64,000 bases of DNA from Vibrio sp. CB1-14 (GCF_040412085.2 NZ_CP115921.1:806001-870000), one strand, 5' to 3'. Counted from the first letter of the stretch, positions 25,978-34,976 are shown. A program made the numbers and translations. The notes: generated by a model from the sequence alone, not told the origin.

Positions 25978-26766
25978 ATGAATGTCACTTTAAGAAGAAA
26001 GAAGATACTGGATTTACTCTGTGCACAAGGGACGGTTGAGGTGAAAGCCCTCGCAGAAGAGTTGAATACGTCTCATGTCACGGTCAGAAATGACCTCACT
26101 AGTCTCGAAAAAGAAGGAAAACTCGAGCGTTTTTTTGGTGGAGCGGCTTTGCCGGCCTTGATGAGAATGCCTGTCGCCTCTCAAAATGGTTTAGACCGCG
26201 AGCTTGCCGTTAATCAGCGTTACCAGATTAATGATGAAGCCAAGCGAAAAATTGCTGCAAAAGCGGCTGAGTTAGTCGTGTCCAACTCGACCATCATTAT
26301 CGATAGTGGCAGTACTACCCACCTGCTTGCTCAGGCACTGGCAGATACTGGCAATGTCACGGTGATCACCAACAATCTAGCCGCTGCTTCCACATTGGCC
26401 GGGATTGGCTCTATTACGCTCGCGATTAGTGGCGGTGTATATCGTAATGTCTCTCAGTCGATCCATGGACACAAAGCGGAAGAGTTTTTTGACGGTGTGT
26501 ACGCGGATATCGCGTTTATTGGCGCGGATGGCCTAGACCCAAAGAAAGGAGTGACGACGTTCAATGAAGGCTATAACGTCACACAAACGATGGCGAAGTG
26601 TGCTAAAACGGTGGTGATTTTAGCGGACTCTTCTAAACTATCGCGCTCTGGTTTTAATCAAGTGCTGTTGCCTGAGCAGATAGACATGCTGATTACCGAT
26701 AGCGGCATTTCGAGTGAGGATATGGCGCGATTCCGTTCTCAAGGCATCCACGTTGTTGCCGTTTAG
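25978..26766 (+). CDS. DeoR-family regulator (GatR-like), first of two paralogues
   Basis: A 262-residue DeoR-type regulator. The N-terminal HTH is NTSHVTVRNDLTSLEKEGKLERFFGGAA. The C-terminal sensor has the family's IIDSGSTTHLLAQ phosphate-binding and GADGLDPKKGVTTFNEGYNV segments. I start at ATG 25978 with AAGGA about 9 nt upstream; ATG 25969 abuts that site. It lies downstream of gatZ in the same direction and is the best candidate to control the gat genes, sensing a pathway phosphosugar. It is convergent with a close paralogue. Confidence 0.87.
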   Translation: MNVTLRRKKILDLLCAQGTVEVKALAEELNTSHVTVRNDLTSLEKEGKLERFFGGAALPALMRMPVASQNGLDRELAVNQRYQINDEAKRKIAAKAAELVVSNSTIIIDSGSTTHLLAQALADTGNVTVITNNLAAASTLAGIGSITLAISGGVYRNVSQSIHGHKAEEFFDGVYADIAFIGADGLDPKKGVTTFNEGYNVTQTMAKCAKTVVILADSSKLSRSGFNQVLLPEQIDMLITDSGISSEDMARFRSQGIHVVAV

Positions 26767-26796
26767 TGCATGCTATTTTAGACGATGAGATAGCAA

Positions 26797-26821
26797 GCCC
26801 TATGGAGCAAATCTATAGGGC
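26797..26821. other. Hairpin between the convergent DeoR genes
   Basis: GCCCTAT (26797-26803) pairs with ATAGGGC (26815-26821) around an 11-nt loop. T-runs are absent; possible shared transcript end. Confidence 0.4.
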
Positions 26822-26849
26822 CATTGCCTAAATAAAACAATAGTAAGCT

Positions 26850-27623
26850 TTATACTACAACGACTTGGACACCACACTGCTCAAATCGAGTTTTATCTTC
26901 TGAGCTAATACCTTCATCAATCACAAGCACATCAATACGTGCGATATCCAGTACCTGATTGAACCCGATTCGACCGAGTTTTGTTGAGTCGACAACCGCA
27001 ATTACTTTCTTGACGCACTTTGCCATGACATCAGTAATTGCGTAGCCCTCGTTGAATGTTGTAATCCCTTTTTCAGGATCAAGACCATCAGCCCCTACGA
27101 CTAATATGTCGGCCTGAACACCATCTAAGCATTGTTCAGCACGAAAGCCGTGCAAAGATTTGGTTTTGTTGCGGTACGTACCGCCGATGACAACCAGAGT
27201 GGTATTTTCTGCATCCATAAGAGATACGCAAGCCGCCAGGTTATTGGTAATGATGGTGTTGCCACCGCGAACGGCAAGTTGCTCGGCCACAAGGTGTGTG
27301 GTGCTGCCGCTATCGAGAATGACGGTGTCTGATGGGGCAATCATTGCCGCTGCGGCTTCGGCGATTTTGTGTTTTGACGCGCCATTGATTTCATAACGAC
27401 GGTCAATTTGTACTTCGTTATCGATTTGCGATAACGGCAGATGTTTGATGGATTGTGCTCCGCCAAAGAAGCGCTTAAGCTTGCCTTCTTGCTCTAGAGC
27501 TTTCAAATCAGCACGTAAGGTAACCTCAGACGTATTAAGTGTGACGGCCATGTCTTTGACAAGCACCTGACCATGCTCGTTCAATGACTGAAGGATAGTC
27601 TCTCTACGTTCTAGCTGATTCAT
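26850..27623 (-). CDS. DeoR-family regulator, second paralogue
   Basis: A 257-residue DeoR-type regulator with HTH NTSEVTLRADLKALEQEGKLKRFFGGAQ and sensor segments ILDSGSTTHLVAEQL and GADGLDPEKGITTFNEGYAI. It is strikingly similar to the gene at 25978 across its length, suggesting a local duplication or two related regulators of tagatose-type metabolism. I take ATG 27623, with GGAG 5 nt before it; the GTG at 27626 is too close. Repeated TTTC boxes upstream suggest it represses itself. Confidence 0.87.
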   Translation of the reverse strand: MNQLERRETILQSLNEHGQVLVKDMAVTLNTSEVTLRADLKALEQEGKLKRFFGGAQSIKHLPLSQIDNEVQIDRRYEINGASKHKIAEAAAAMIAPSDTVILDSGSTTHLVAEQLAVRGGNTIITNNLAACVSLMDAENTTLVVIGGTYRNKTKSLHGFRAEQCLDGVQADILVVGADGLDPEKGITTFNEGYAITDVMAKCVKKVIAVVDSTKLGRIGFNQVLDIARIDVLVIDEGISSEDKTRFEQCGVQVVVV

Positions 27624-27641
27624 CACAACTCCTTTATATTC

Positions 27642-27662
27642 TTTCGTATTCTTTCAATTTCG
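27642..27662 (-). promoter_or_regulatory. TTTC-repeat operator upstream of the second DeoR gene
   Basis: TTTC recurs at 27642, 27652 and 27658 (TTTCG, TTTCA, TTTCG) within 25 bp of the start codon, matching the direct-repeat style of DeoR-family sites. Autoregulation is inferred. Confidence 0.5.
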
Positions 27663-27799
27663 ATAGTATAACCTTGTTATTATTTTTGTATACCACTTAT
27701 GTACTAACAGCGTATTGATTAAAAAGTAAATAAAAAGTCGAAGCTTAGATCGTATTCTCGGTGTTTTCCTACTTTTTTACCGAACTCCATTCGAAAGTT

Positions 27800-27852
27800 C
27801 AGTTAGAAAAGTCGTATGGTCGATTTGCGACTGCTTTCGAGATTTCTAACTG
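27800..27852. repeat. Nested inverted repeat downstream of an MFS gene
   Basis: Outer arms CAGTTAGAAA (27800-27809) and TTTCTAACTG (27843-27852) are perfect 10-bp complements. Inside them AGTCG (27810-27814) pairs with CGACT (27828-27832). Next to it GAACT and AGTTC (27782-27800) can also pair. No T-run follows, so it is not a standard terminator for the minus-strand gene ending at 27870. Confidence 0.55.
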
Positions 27853-27869
27853 TATATTTAGATTGAACG

Positions 27870-29051
27870 TTATGCTGTTTTGAGGTGCGCGATAGACTTG
27901 TTGTCCAGTGCGCCACTTAATCGAGTGAGTAACAAAGCTAGGATCACAATCGCTGCGCCAACCCAAGGGGTATGCATGAGTCCTGCTTTTGCGACGATGT
28001 GACCACCACCCCAAGAGCCAAGGGCAATGCCAACGTTGAAGGCTGCGATATTTAGGCCTGAAGCGACGTCGATACCATCAGGTGCATATTTCTCGGCAAG
28101 TTTTACCACGTAAACTTGTAAGCCTGGGACATTACCGAAGGCAAAGGCACCCCAAACTAGAATAGTGATAACAGCGGCAATCGGGTTTACTGCGGTAAAG
28201 TTAAATACCAATAGAATGCCCGCCAAGCCGGCAAAGATAATGGTCAGCGCCTTGATTGGCCCCATAGAGTCCGCCATCTTGCCACCCCAGATGTTGCCCA
28301 CAGCAACGGATACGCCGTACACCAACATGATTAGGCTCACTGCACTCGATTCAAAACCTGACACCTGCTCCAAGATAGGGGCTAGATAAGTGAAAGCGGT
28401 GAAGGTGCCGCCATAGCCGAGGGCGGTGATCGCATAGACAAGCAACAAGCGTGGTTGCGCCAATACCTTGAGCTGAGCAGAGAGTTTTGCTGCCGGTGGT
28501 TGCTTAAGATTATTTGGTACTAGGAATGCACTGCCAATCAGCGCGATGAGACCCAATACAGCCACCACCAAGAAAGTAGTTTGCCAGCCAAAAGTTTGTC
28601 CAATGTAGGTACCAAGAGGCACGCCAGTGACAAGTGCCACGGTGAGACCGGTAAACATGATCGCAATCGCACTGGCTGCTTTCTGTTTCGAAACTAGTCC
28701 GGTTGCAATGGTCGACCCAATCGAGAAGAACACGCCGTGAGCAAGACCTGTCAGTATGCGCGCTAGAACAAGTGTATTGTAGCCAGGCGCTTGCCAAGCT
28801 AAGAGATTACCCGCAACAAACAAACTCATCACAGCAAGCAAAACATATTTACGCTTCCAGTTACCGGTTAAAGCAGTGAGCACGGGTGCACCAACAGCAA
28901 CACCAAGCGCGTATAAGCTGACTAATAAACCTGCTGAAGGCAGTGATACGCCCAGATCAGCGGCCATAGTTGGTATTAACCCAACAATAACGAACTCTGT
29001 TGTGCCGATGGCAAAGGCACTGAGAGTTAATGCAAAAAGTGCAATAGGCAT
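27870..29051 (-). CDS. MFS transporter, DHA1 family (AraJ/YdhP-like)
   Basis: A 393-residue major facilitator with 12 predicted spans. Family marks are ALTLSAFAIGTTEFVIVGLIPTMAADLGVSLPSAG at the start, the motif A loop with NWKRKYVLL, and the motif C-like GVPLGTYIGQTFGW in span 5. Members of this group export sugars, arabinose-like compounds, purines or drugs; the substrate cannot be read. It stands alone, divergent from the redoxin gene. Confidence 0.85.
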   Translation of the reverse strand: MPIALFALTLSAFAIGTTEFVIVGLIPTMAADLGVSLPSAGLLVSLYALGVAVGAPVLTALTGNWKRKYVLLAVMSLFVAGNLLAWQAPGYNTLVLARILTGLAHGVFFSIGSTIATGLVSKQKAASAIAIMFTGLTVALVTGVPLGTYIGQTFGWQTTFLVVAVLGLIALIGSAFLVPNNLKQPPAAKLSAQLKVLAQPRLLLVYAITALGYGGTFTAFTYLAPILEQVSGFESSAVSLIMLVYGVSVAVGNIWGGKMADSMGPIKALTIIFAGLAGILLVFNFTAVNPIAAVITILVWGAFAFGNVPGLQVYVVKLAEKYAPDGIDVASGLNIAAFNVGIALGSWGGGHIVAKAGLMHTPWVGAAIVILALLLTRLSGALDNKSIAHLKTA

Positions 29052-29276
29052 TGTATTTCTCCAATAATTTGCAGTTGCTGATTAAAGACGTGAACTGCTT
29101 TCGTTTTGTTAAGCGCATTATTGAAGAAAGTTGAATTGTAAAAAACAGCAGTTGTTACAAATGATTTTTGCCAGTTTTGCAAAGGTGGTTCAGGTGAGGT
29201 TACTAAAAGTTAACTACTTGAAGTTATAGAGAACTCGACCCACAATCTAAAGCGATCAGACAATGTGTGCTAAGGA

Positions 29277-29822
29277 GTGAGTAAGTCTACATCGGTAAAA
29301 CTTAAAGCGGGCGATGCGTTTCCATCACTACGAGCGACCTTCTTGGATGGTACATCGGTAACTCTTGGAGAGCCCCAAGGCGGTTTAACGTGGCAAGCGG
29401 TATTCGTTTATCGCGGCAAACACTGCCCTTTGTGTACGAAATACCTCAATGAGCTGGAGTCTTACAAACAGGCATTTGCAGATGCGGGTGTAGATATTCT
29501 GGCAGTGTCAGGAGATTCGAAAGCGCAGCTAGAACAGCATTTAGAAAAGCTCGATGTGAGCTTCCCACTGGCTTATGGTGTGACGGAAGAGCAAATGAAG
29601 CAGCTTGGCGTCTATATTTCATTGCCTCGCTCAGAGCAGGAAACTGACCACAATTTTGCAGAGCCTGGGCTTTTTGTGGTGAATGAACACGGTAACTTAC
29701 ATGTCGTCGATATCTCAAACAACCCGTTTGTTAGGCCAGAATTAGGCGCGTTATCTCGCGGCCTCGCTTGGATCCGAGACCCGAATAACCACTATCCAAT
29801 TCGTGGAACGCTAGATTACTAA
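29277..29822 (+). CDS. Redoxin/AhpC-TSA-family peroxiredoxin-like protein
   Basis: A 181-residue thioredoxin-fold protein. The redox motif is a CxxC (Cys50-Pro-Leu-Cys53) in VFVYRGKHCPLCTKYL, followed by the AhpC/TSA-type AGVDILAVSGDSKAQLEQH. It probably reduces peroxides or disulphides in the cytoplasm, as no signal peptide is present. The start is the GTG at 29277: an in-frame TAA lies two codons upstream and no ATG follows nearby. The AAGGA ribosome site almost touches this GTG, an unusually short spacing, so translation may be weak. Confidence 0.75.
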   Translation: MSKSTSVKLKAGDAFPSLRATFLDGTSVTLGEPQGGLTWQAVFVYRGKHCPLCTKYLNELESYKQAFADAGVDILAVSGDSKAQLEQHLEKLDVSFPLAYGVTEEQMKQLGVYISLPRSEQETDHNFAEPGLFVVNEHGNLHVVDISNNPFVRPELGALSRGLAWIRDPNNHYPIRGTLDY

Positions 29823-29845
29823 TTTCCCTGTACGAGAGATGAAGC

Positions 29846-29870
29846 AAAGGGGAGCATCATGCTCCCCTTT
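29846..29870. terminator. Bidirectional terminator
   Basis: AAAGGGGAGC and GCTCCCCTTT form a 10-bp stem around ATCAT, with terminal T residues on both strands. It lies between the convergent redoxin and HxlR genes. Confidence 0.8.
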
Positions 29871-29888
29871 GTGGTTCAGGTGTTTGTA

Positions 29889-30257
29889 TTACGAGCGGAT
29901 TTGAATGTCGTAGGTCTCAGACCATACGCGTAGATCATCAAGTATTTTCAGCGCAGTGCGGCCAAACTCAGTCAGCTCGTAGCTTACGGCAATGGGCCTG
30001 TCACTGATGACCTTACGGTCTACCATGCCTTCGAGTTCAAGCTCTTTCAGTCTCTGGTCGACCATTTTCTTACTGGCACCACCTAAAAGGCGCGTTAGGT
30101 CATTAAAGCGCACCGGGCCATCTTTGAGATGATAAATAATCGAGCCTTTCCACTTCCCACCAATCAGGCGCATGCCTTTCTCTATTGCACAGGGCTCTGA
30201 ACAGGCATTTTTAACAGACTTTCGGCCACGATTATCAACTTTGATCTGGCTTTCCAT
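29889..30257 (-). CDS. HxlR-family transcriptional regulator
   Basis: A 122-residue single-domain winged-helix regulator. The family signature CAIEKGMRLIGGKWKGSIIYHLKDGPVRFNDLTRLL is complete. Several cysteines near the N-terminus (CSEPC) could sense redox or electrophile stress, as in HypR/YodB-type members. It is divergent from an FrnE-like oxidoreductase, with direct repeats between them. Confidence 0.88.
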   Translation of the reverse strand: MESQIKVDNRGRKSVKNACSEPCAIEKGMRLIGGKWKGSIIYHLKDGPVRFNDLTRLLGGASKKMVDQRLKELELEGMVDRKVISDRPIAVSYELTEFGRTALKILDDLRVWSETYDIQIRS

Positions 30258-30269
30258 GATAGAGCTCCT

Positions 30270-30330
30270 AGGTCACCAAATGGTAACTGGTTGAAACAGA
30301 TATTTAGGTCACCATAATATACCTAGTCAC
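30270..30330. promoter_or_regulatory. Candidate HxlR operators
   Basis: AGGTCACCA occurs at 30270-30278 and again at 30306-30314, exactly 36 bp apart, between hxlR and frnE-like genes. Related TGGTAAC and TAGTCACT elements lie nearby. Confidence 0.5.
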
Positions 30331-30373
30331 TAAAATTTCAATAAAAGAAAGCATCAACAAAGAGAAAGTCATT

Positions 30374-31018
30374 ATGAGCCAAACAATCAAATTGGATGTA
30401 GTATCGGACGTGGTGTGCCCATGGTGCATTATCGGCTACAAGCGCTTGGAACAAGCGATTCGAGAGCTGGGTATTGAGGATCGTATCGAACTTGAATGGC
30501 AGCCGTTTGAACTCAATCCCCATATGCCATTGGAAGGTCAAAACCTGCGAGAGCACTTAGCAGAAAAATATGGAACAACGAAAGAAGACAGCATTCGCGC
30601 TCGCGAGCAACTGACCCAGTTAGGTCAAGAGGTTGGGTTCACCTTTGACTACAGCGATGAGATGAGAATGCTCAACACCTTTGAGGCGCATATTTTGCTT
30701 GAATATGCGAAAGAGCAAGGTAAACAAACAGACTTGAAACTCCGCCTGTTCAGTGCGTTCTTCGGAGAGGGAAAAGATATCAGCAATCGTGACGTGCTGG
30801 CGAATGAACTTGCTGCGGTGGGGCTAGACAGTGGAAGTGCAATTGCGCGTCTTGATGAGCCAAGTGCACGCCTTGAAGTCCAGCAAGCGGAAGATACTTG
30901 GAAGAATTTGGGAATCAGTTCGGTGCCAACGGTGGTGTTTAATCGTCAAAGTGCATTGACAGGGGCGCAGCCGGTAGAGGTGTATAGGCAGGTATTGCAA
31001 GAGTTGCTTGCTCAATAA
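30374..31018 (+). CDS. DsbA-family thiol oxidoreductase, FrnE-like
   Basis: A 214-residue protein with a thioredoxin fold and a helical insertion, typical of the FrnE group. The active site is CPWC (Cys15-Cys18) in VVSDVVCPWCIIGYKRL. The cis-proline region is GISSVPTVVFN near the C-terminus. It has no signal peptide, so it acts in the cytoplasm, probably in disulphide exchange under oxidative stress. It is divergent from the HxlR regulator that likely controls it. Confidence 0.88.
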   Translation: MSQTIKLDVVSDVVCPWCIIGYKRLEQAIRELGIEDRIELEWQPFELNPHMPLEGQNLREHLAEKYGTTKEDSIRAREQLTQLGQEVGFTFDYSDEMRMLNTFEAHILLEYAKEQGKQTDLKLRLFSAFFGEGKDISNRDVLANELAAVGLDSGSAIARLDEPSARLEVQQAEDTWKNLGISSVPTVVFNRQSALTGAQPVEVYRQVLQELLAQ

Positions 31019-31038
31019 GTAGCGGGCTAAATGAACTG

Positions 31039-31078
31039 AAAGGGTCAGGCATTGCGGATGCGATGTCTGACCCTTTTT
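31039..31078. terminator. Bidirectional terminator
   Basis: AAAGGGTCAG pairs with CTGACCCTTT, the stem extended by CAT/ATG with single-base bulges, and is followed by TTT on the plus strand. It separates the convergent frnE-like and permease genes. Confidence 0.85.
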
Positions 31079-31082
31079 GACA

Positions 31083-32483
31083 TTAACCTACATCAGTATT
31101 GAGTTCCTGCTCTGCGACTGACAGCATCGCAAATTCTTCTTCAGCGCTAGAGGCCACCAGGTTGTTGCGGCTATATAGCCCATAGTAAACCCCACCAATG
31201 ACAAACAGTCCAAATGTCATATAGAACGCCGATGGGTCAAAGGCATACACACCTGTAAGTGCGACTAGCGATAAAATGAGTGAAATCGCAGAGGTGACAA
31301 TCCCGCCTGGAGTGCGATACGGACGCGCAAGTTCAGGCTGTTTCACTCTCAGTAGGATGTGGCTAAGAGACATTAAGGCATAGGACACTGTGGCGCCGAC
31401 AACGGCCATGGCCAAAATCAAGTCTCCCTCGCCAGTAAGCGACACAGCAAATCCAAAAATGCCCGGGACAATTAAAGCGCGAGATGGCACTTTGTTTTTA
31501 CTGGTTAAAGATAAGCTTTTCGGCAGGTACCCGGCTCTCGAGAGTGCAAAAACCAAGCGGCTGTAGCCGTAAACAATCGAGAAGAACGAAGCGATAAGGC
31601 CAGCAAGTCCGAGCATGTTGACTAAAGTTGCAATCGTTGGGTTGTTCGTCACTTTTAGCGCATCGACCAACGGTACTGCACTCGCGCCAATCAGCTCTGA
31701 GCCGGCTGCGCCTGCAAGTAGAAAGACGACTAATGCTGCAGTCACGAGTAAGAAAATCATCGCGCCAATAATACCTTTTGGTACATCTTTCGCTGGGTCT
31801 TTGGCTTCTTCTGCGGCGAGAGGTACTCCTTCAACGGCTAAGAATAGCCACATTGCAAAGGGGAGTGCCGCCCAAACACCATACCAACCAAAAGGTAGGA
31901 GTTCAGTTGCTTCAGCAGTGGCTGGTGCGATGTCAAATAGGTTACTGGCATCAAAGTGACCTATGAGCGCAACCGCGGTTAGGATGATAGCCAAAACCGC
32001 CAGACCGCTGATCACCATCATAACTTTTAACGCCTCGCCGACACCAAACAGATGAATGCCAATAAACGCCGCATAAAACAGGGCATAAACGACAGGACCA
32101 TCAATACCAATCAGTTCATTCACCGCCGAGCCAATGAAGATGACGATGGCAGCTGGCGCTAGTGCATACTCGATCAAAACCGCCAGCCCAGTGACAAATC
32201 CTCCGGTTGGCCCCATGGCTTGTCTTGCGAAACTGTATCCCCCGCCAGCGGCAGGAATGGCTGCGGACATCTCGGCGAGTGATAGCACCAGAGTAATGTA
32301 CATGACGGCCATGGCAATGGCGGCAATAAGAAATCCAGCCCAGCCGGCTTGCGCGATGCCAAAGTTCCAGCCAGCGAAGTCGCCAGAAATAACGTAAGAG
32401 ACCCCAAGGCCGGCAAGTAAAATCCACCCTGCGGTGCCTTTTTTTAACTGTCTTTTAGACAGGTACTCCTGATGTTTTGTCAT
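31083..32483 (-). CDS. Ethanolamine permease (APC superfamily)
   Basis: A 466-residue amino acid/polyamine/organocation permease with about 12 spans. The N-terminal LKKGTAGWILLAGLGVSYVISGDFAGWNFGIAQAGW resembles the ethanolamine permease subgroup (Eat/EutP). It lies 11 bp after eutC on the same strand, which supports ethanolamine as substrate. It would import ethanolamine for the lyase encoded by eutBC. It is the last gene of the operon. Confidence 0.87.
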   Translation of the reverse strand: MTKHQEYLSKRQLKKGTAGWILLAGLGVSYVISGDFAGWNFGIAQAGWAGFLIAAIAMAVMYITLVLSLAEMSAAIPAAGGGYSFARQAMGPTGGFVTGLAVLIEYALAPAAIVIFIGSAVNELIGIDGPVVYALFYAAFIGIHLFGVGEALKVMMVISGLAVLAIILTAVALIGHFDASNLFDIAPATAEATELLPFGWYGVWAALPFAMWLFLAVEGVPLAAEEAKDPAKDVPKGIIGAMIFLLVTAALVVFLLAGAAGSELIGASAVPLVDALKVTNNPTIATLVNMLGLAGLIASFFSIVYGYSRLVFALSRAGYLPKSLSLTSKNKVPSRALIVPGIFGFAVSLTGEGDLILAMAVVGATVSYALMSLSHILLRVKQPELARPYRTPGGIVTSAISLILSLVALTGVYAFDPSAFYMTFGLFVIGGVYYGLYSRNNLVASSAEEEFAMLSVAEQELNTDVG

Positions 32484-32494
32484 AGTAAATCCTT

Positions 32495-33361
32495 CTACAA
32501 ACGGTTGATAAGAAAGTTGTTGGAGCTAGTTTGATTCAGTGTTGAACTGCTTTCATCGTCAATCTCAGAGCGGTCTTTGAGATCGACACCAGATAGGTGC
32601 AATCGCCTGGCTTCTTCAAGTAGGTACAGGGTTCGCTGGCAAGCGTCGTCGTAACTCAAGCCGTCAGGCCTGACATTTGAGATACAGTTTCGTTCAGAGT
32701 CTTTTGTGCCTCGCCTTGCGCCCCAAGTTAGGTATAAACCCATGCTATCTGGGGAGGATAATCCAGGTCTTTCGCCGATCAATATCAGCGCCATACGAGC
32801 GTTAAGGCATTCAGCAACATCATCGGCAATGGCGACTCTCCCTTGCTTAACGATCGTAATAGGTGCAAGGTGCCATGATTTGCTTTTATCCAGTTTTTGA
32901 AGAAGTCGCTCTAAAAAGGGAGCCGCGTGATTTTGTATCGCCGTTGATGACAATCCGTCGGCGATGACGATAGCGAGATCGGGTTGGGTTTGAGAGGTGG
33001 ACGCCTGTTTTTTCAGTTGTGCCCAAGACGCGTCACTGAGCTGTCGACCTAAATCGGGTCTTTGAAGGTACATTAAGCGATCGGTTATTTTGCTTTCGAC
33101 AACTTGAACTTCACCTGACGCAACGGACTGAAGCATTGGTAACTGTTCAAGCTCGATTTTTAAGGCTTGGGTATCTAGTGCGCAGTGCACTGCATCCATC
33201 GCTTGGGCGTGATCAAGCTGAAACGACAAGAGAGCGTCGGTCGGAATGCTGTTACCAGTTCTGCCTAGTGCGATTCGTGCTGAGGTCAAACTACGCAGTT
33301 GTTGCCAAGGACTGGTCACTACAGAGTTTGATGCTTTGTTAATGTTGACTACCTTTGTCAT
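32495..33361 (-). CDS. eutC: Ethanolamine ammonia-lyase small subunit EutC
   Basis: A 288-residue light subunit of the adenosylcobalamin-dependent ethanolamine ammonia-lyase. It helps bind the cobalamin lower side and completes the active site formed with EutB. Recognisable segments are LTSARIALGRTGNSIPTDALLSFQLDHAQAMDAVH, VIADGLSSTAIQNHA, LIGERPGLSSPDSMGLYLTWGARRGTKDSERNCISNVRPDG. Length is normal. It sits 10 bp after eutB. Confidence 0.94.
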   Translation of the reverse strand: MTKVVNINKASNSVVTSPWQQLRSLTSARIALGRTGNSIPTDALLSFQLDHAQAMDAVHCALDTQALKIELEQLPMLQSVASGEVQVVESKITDRLMYLQRPDLGRQLSDASWAQLKKQASTSQTQPDLAIVIADGLSSTAIQNHAAPFLERLLQKLDKSKSWHLAPITIVKQGRVAIADDVAECLNARMALILIGERPGLSSPDSMGLYLTWGARRGTKDSERNCISNVRPDGLSYDDACQRTLYLLEEARRLHLSGVDLKDRSEIDDESSSTLNQTSSNNFLINRL

Positions 33362-33371
33362 GTCACTTTCC

Positions 33372-34781
33372 TTAGCTGACCTGTTTTATGGCTTTGGAGA
33401 AGGGAGAGGCGAGTTGGTCGTTTAAACGTACCTTATCGACATCGTTAAAAATCTGCGTTTCTACCAGCCACTGCTCGAATTCGGGGGCAGGTCGTAAGCC
33501 AAGCACTTTTCGAGCGTAGAGAGCATCGTGGAATGATGTGGTTTGATAGTTAAGCATGATGTCGTCAGAGCCAGGAATCCCCATAATGAAGGAGCATTCG
33601 GCGACGCCGAGTAAAGTGAGCAGATTGTCCATGTCATTCTGATCGGCATAGGCATGGTTGGTGTAGCAAATGTCACAGCCCATCGGTAACCCCAGCAGTT
33701 TTCCGCAGAAATGATCTTCCAACCCCGCCCTAATAATTTGCTTACCATCAAACAGGTATTCCGGGCCGATAAAGCCGACAACGGTGTTGACTAGCAAAGG
33801 GTCAAATTGGCGTGCCACCGCATAGGCTCTCGCTTCACACGTTTGCTGATCAACACCATGAAAAGCGTTAGCAGACAGCGCGGTACCCTGACCTGTTTCG
33901 AAATACATGACGTTGTTACCAACCGTGCCGCGTTTGAGTGATAGCGCGGCCTGCTGCGCTTGTTCCAAAATAGAAAGATTGATGCCGAACGTGTCATTGG
34001 TGCCTTGGGTTCCGCCAATCGACTGAAACACTAAATCGACAGGCGCTCCTAGCTCAATGGCTTCGATGGTATTGGTGACATGAGTTAAAACGCACGACTG
34101 AGTCGGTATCTGATATTGCTGGATGACCTCATCCATAAGCTGCGTGAGCTTTATCGCCTGAGGAACATTATCCGTTGCCGGATTGATGCCAATGACGGCG
34201 TCTCCATTGCCGTACATCAGGCCATCGAAAATACTCGCTGCGATGCCATTGAGTGAATCTGTAGGATGATTAGGCTGAAGGCGAGTGGAAAGGCGGCTCG
34301 GCAGTCCAATGGTATTTCGAAAAGCAGTCACAACCTGACACTTCTTAGCCACCAAGATGAGATCTTGATTGCGCATGATTTTGCTCACCGCCGCCACCAT
34401 TTCTGGCGTAAGCCCCGGCCTTATTTGTGCTAGTGTTTCCGAGTCAGCCTGATCGCTAAGTAGCCAGTTTCTAAAGTCACCTATCGTGAGGTGCTCGATG
34501 AGTGAGAAGGCTTGTTTGTCATGGCTATCAATGATCAGTCGGGTAATTTCATCATTCTCGTAGGGGATCACGACGTCATTGAGAAACGTTTTGAGCGGCA
34601 AATCCGCAAGCGTCATCTGTGCCACTACGCGTTCTGCAGCAGATTCTGCACACACTCCAGCTAAGGCATCTCCAGAGCGTTCTGGGGTCGCTTTTGCCAT
34701 TAGTTCCGCAAGTGAACTAAACGTAAATACATGGTTTCCCTGTTGTCGACGATAGGGTTGTCGACGATACGTCGCTGTCAT
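33372..34781 (-). CDS. eutB: Ethanolamine ammonia-lyase large subunit EutB
   Basis: A 469-residue TIM-barrel catalytic subunit that deaminates ethanolamine to acetaldehyde and ammonia. Conserved stretches include ERSGDALAGVCAESAAERV, the GNGDAVIGINPATD region, YFETGQGTALSANAFHGVDQQTCEARAYA and the near-C-terminal DDIMLNYQTTSFHD. A GAAGGAG site precedes the start. The N-terminus bears an extra YRRQPYRRQ repeat, encoded by a 15-bp tandem repeat at 34743-34769, not present in E. coli EutB. No microcompartment shell genes lie beside it. Confidence 0.95.
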   Translation of the reverse strand: MTATYRRQPYRRQQGNHVFTFSSLAELMAKATPERSGDALAGVCAESAAERVVAQMTLADLPLKTFLNDVVIPYENDEITRLIIDSHDKQAFSLIEHLTIGDFRNWLLSDQADSETLAQIRPGLTPEMVAAVSKIMRNQDLILVAKKCQVVTAFRNTIGLPSRLSTRLQPNHPTDSLNGIAASIFDGLMYGNGDAVIGINPATDNVPQAIKLTQLMDEVIQQYQIPTQSCVLTHVTNTIEAIELGAPVDLVFQSIGGTQGTNDTFGINLSILEQAQQAALSLKRGTVGNNVMYFETGQGTALSANAFHGVDQQTCEARAYAVARQFDPLLVNTVVGFIGPEYLFDGKQIIRAGLEDHFCGKLLGLPMGCDICYTNHAYADQNDMDNLLTLLGVAECSFIMGIPGSDDIMLNYQTTSFHDALYARKVLGLRPAPEFEQWLVETQIFNDVDKVRLNDQLASPFSKAIKQVS

Positions 34782-34976
34782 GACGACTCCTTCAATGGTT
34801 CGATTCTTGCTGCATTTTTTGTTGAACGTGCAGCGCAGCTAATTAATCAACTTGCGAATAGCGTTCCATATGCTTGTCAAAAAGTGGCAATTGTTAAATG
34901 TGTTAATAAACAATGCCTTATAGGGCTCCTGCTCCATAGTTGGGCGCCGAAAATCTCTTTAGAAGGAGTAGTAGTG
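34782..34976. promoter_or_regulatory. Divergent eutB/eutR control region
   Basis: 195 bp between the operon and its regulator. GCTGCA (34809-34814) and TGCAGC (34829-34834) form a 6-bp inverted repeat close to eutB and could be an activator site. No clear promoter hexamers or sigma-54 site were found. Confidence 0.35.

Noticed and set aside
34731..34976. N-terminal extension of the EutR-like regulator
   Set aside because: It overlaps eutB and its promoter on the other strand, and the ATG at 34977 has a strong ribosome site.
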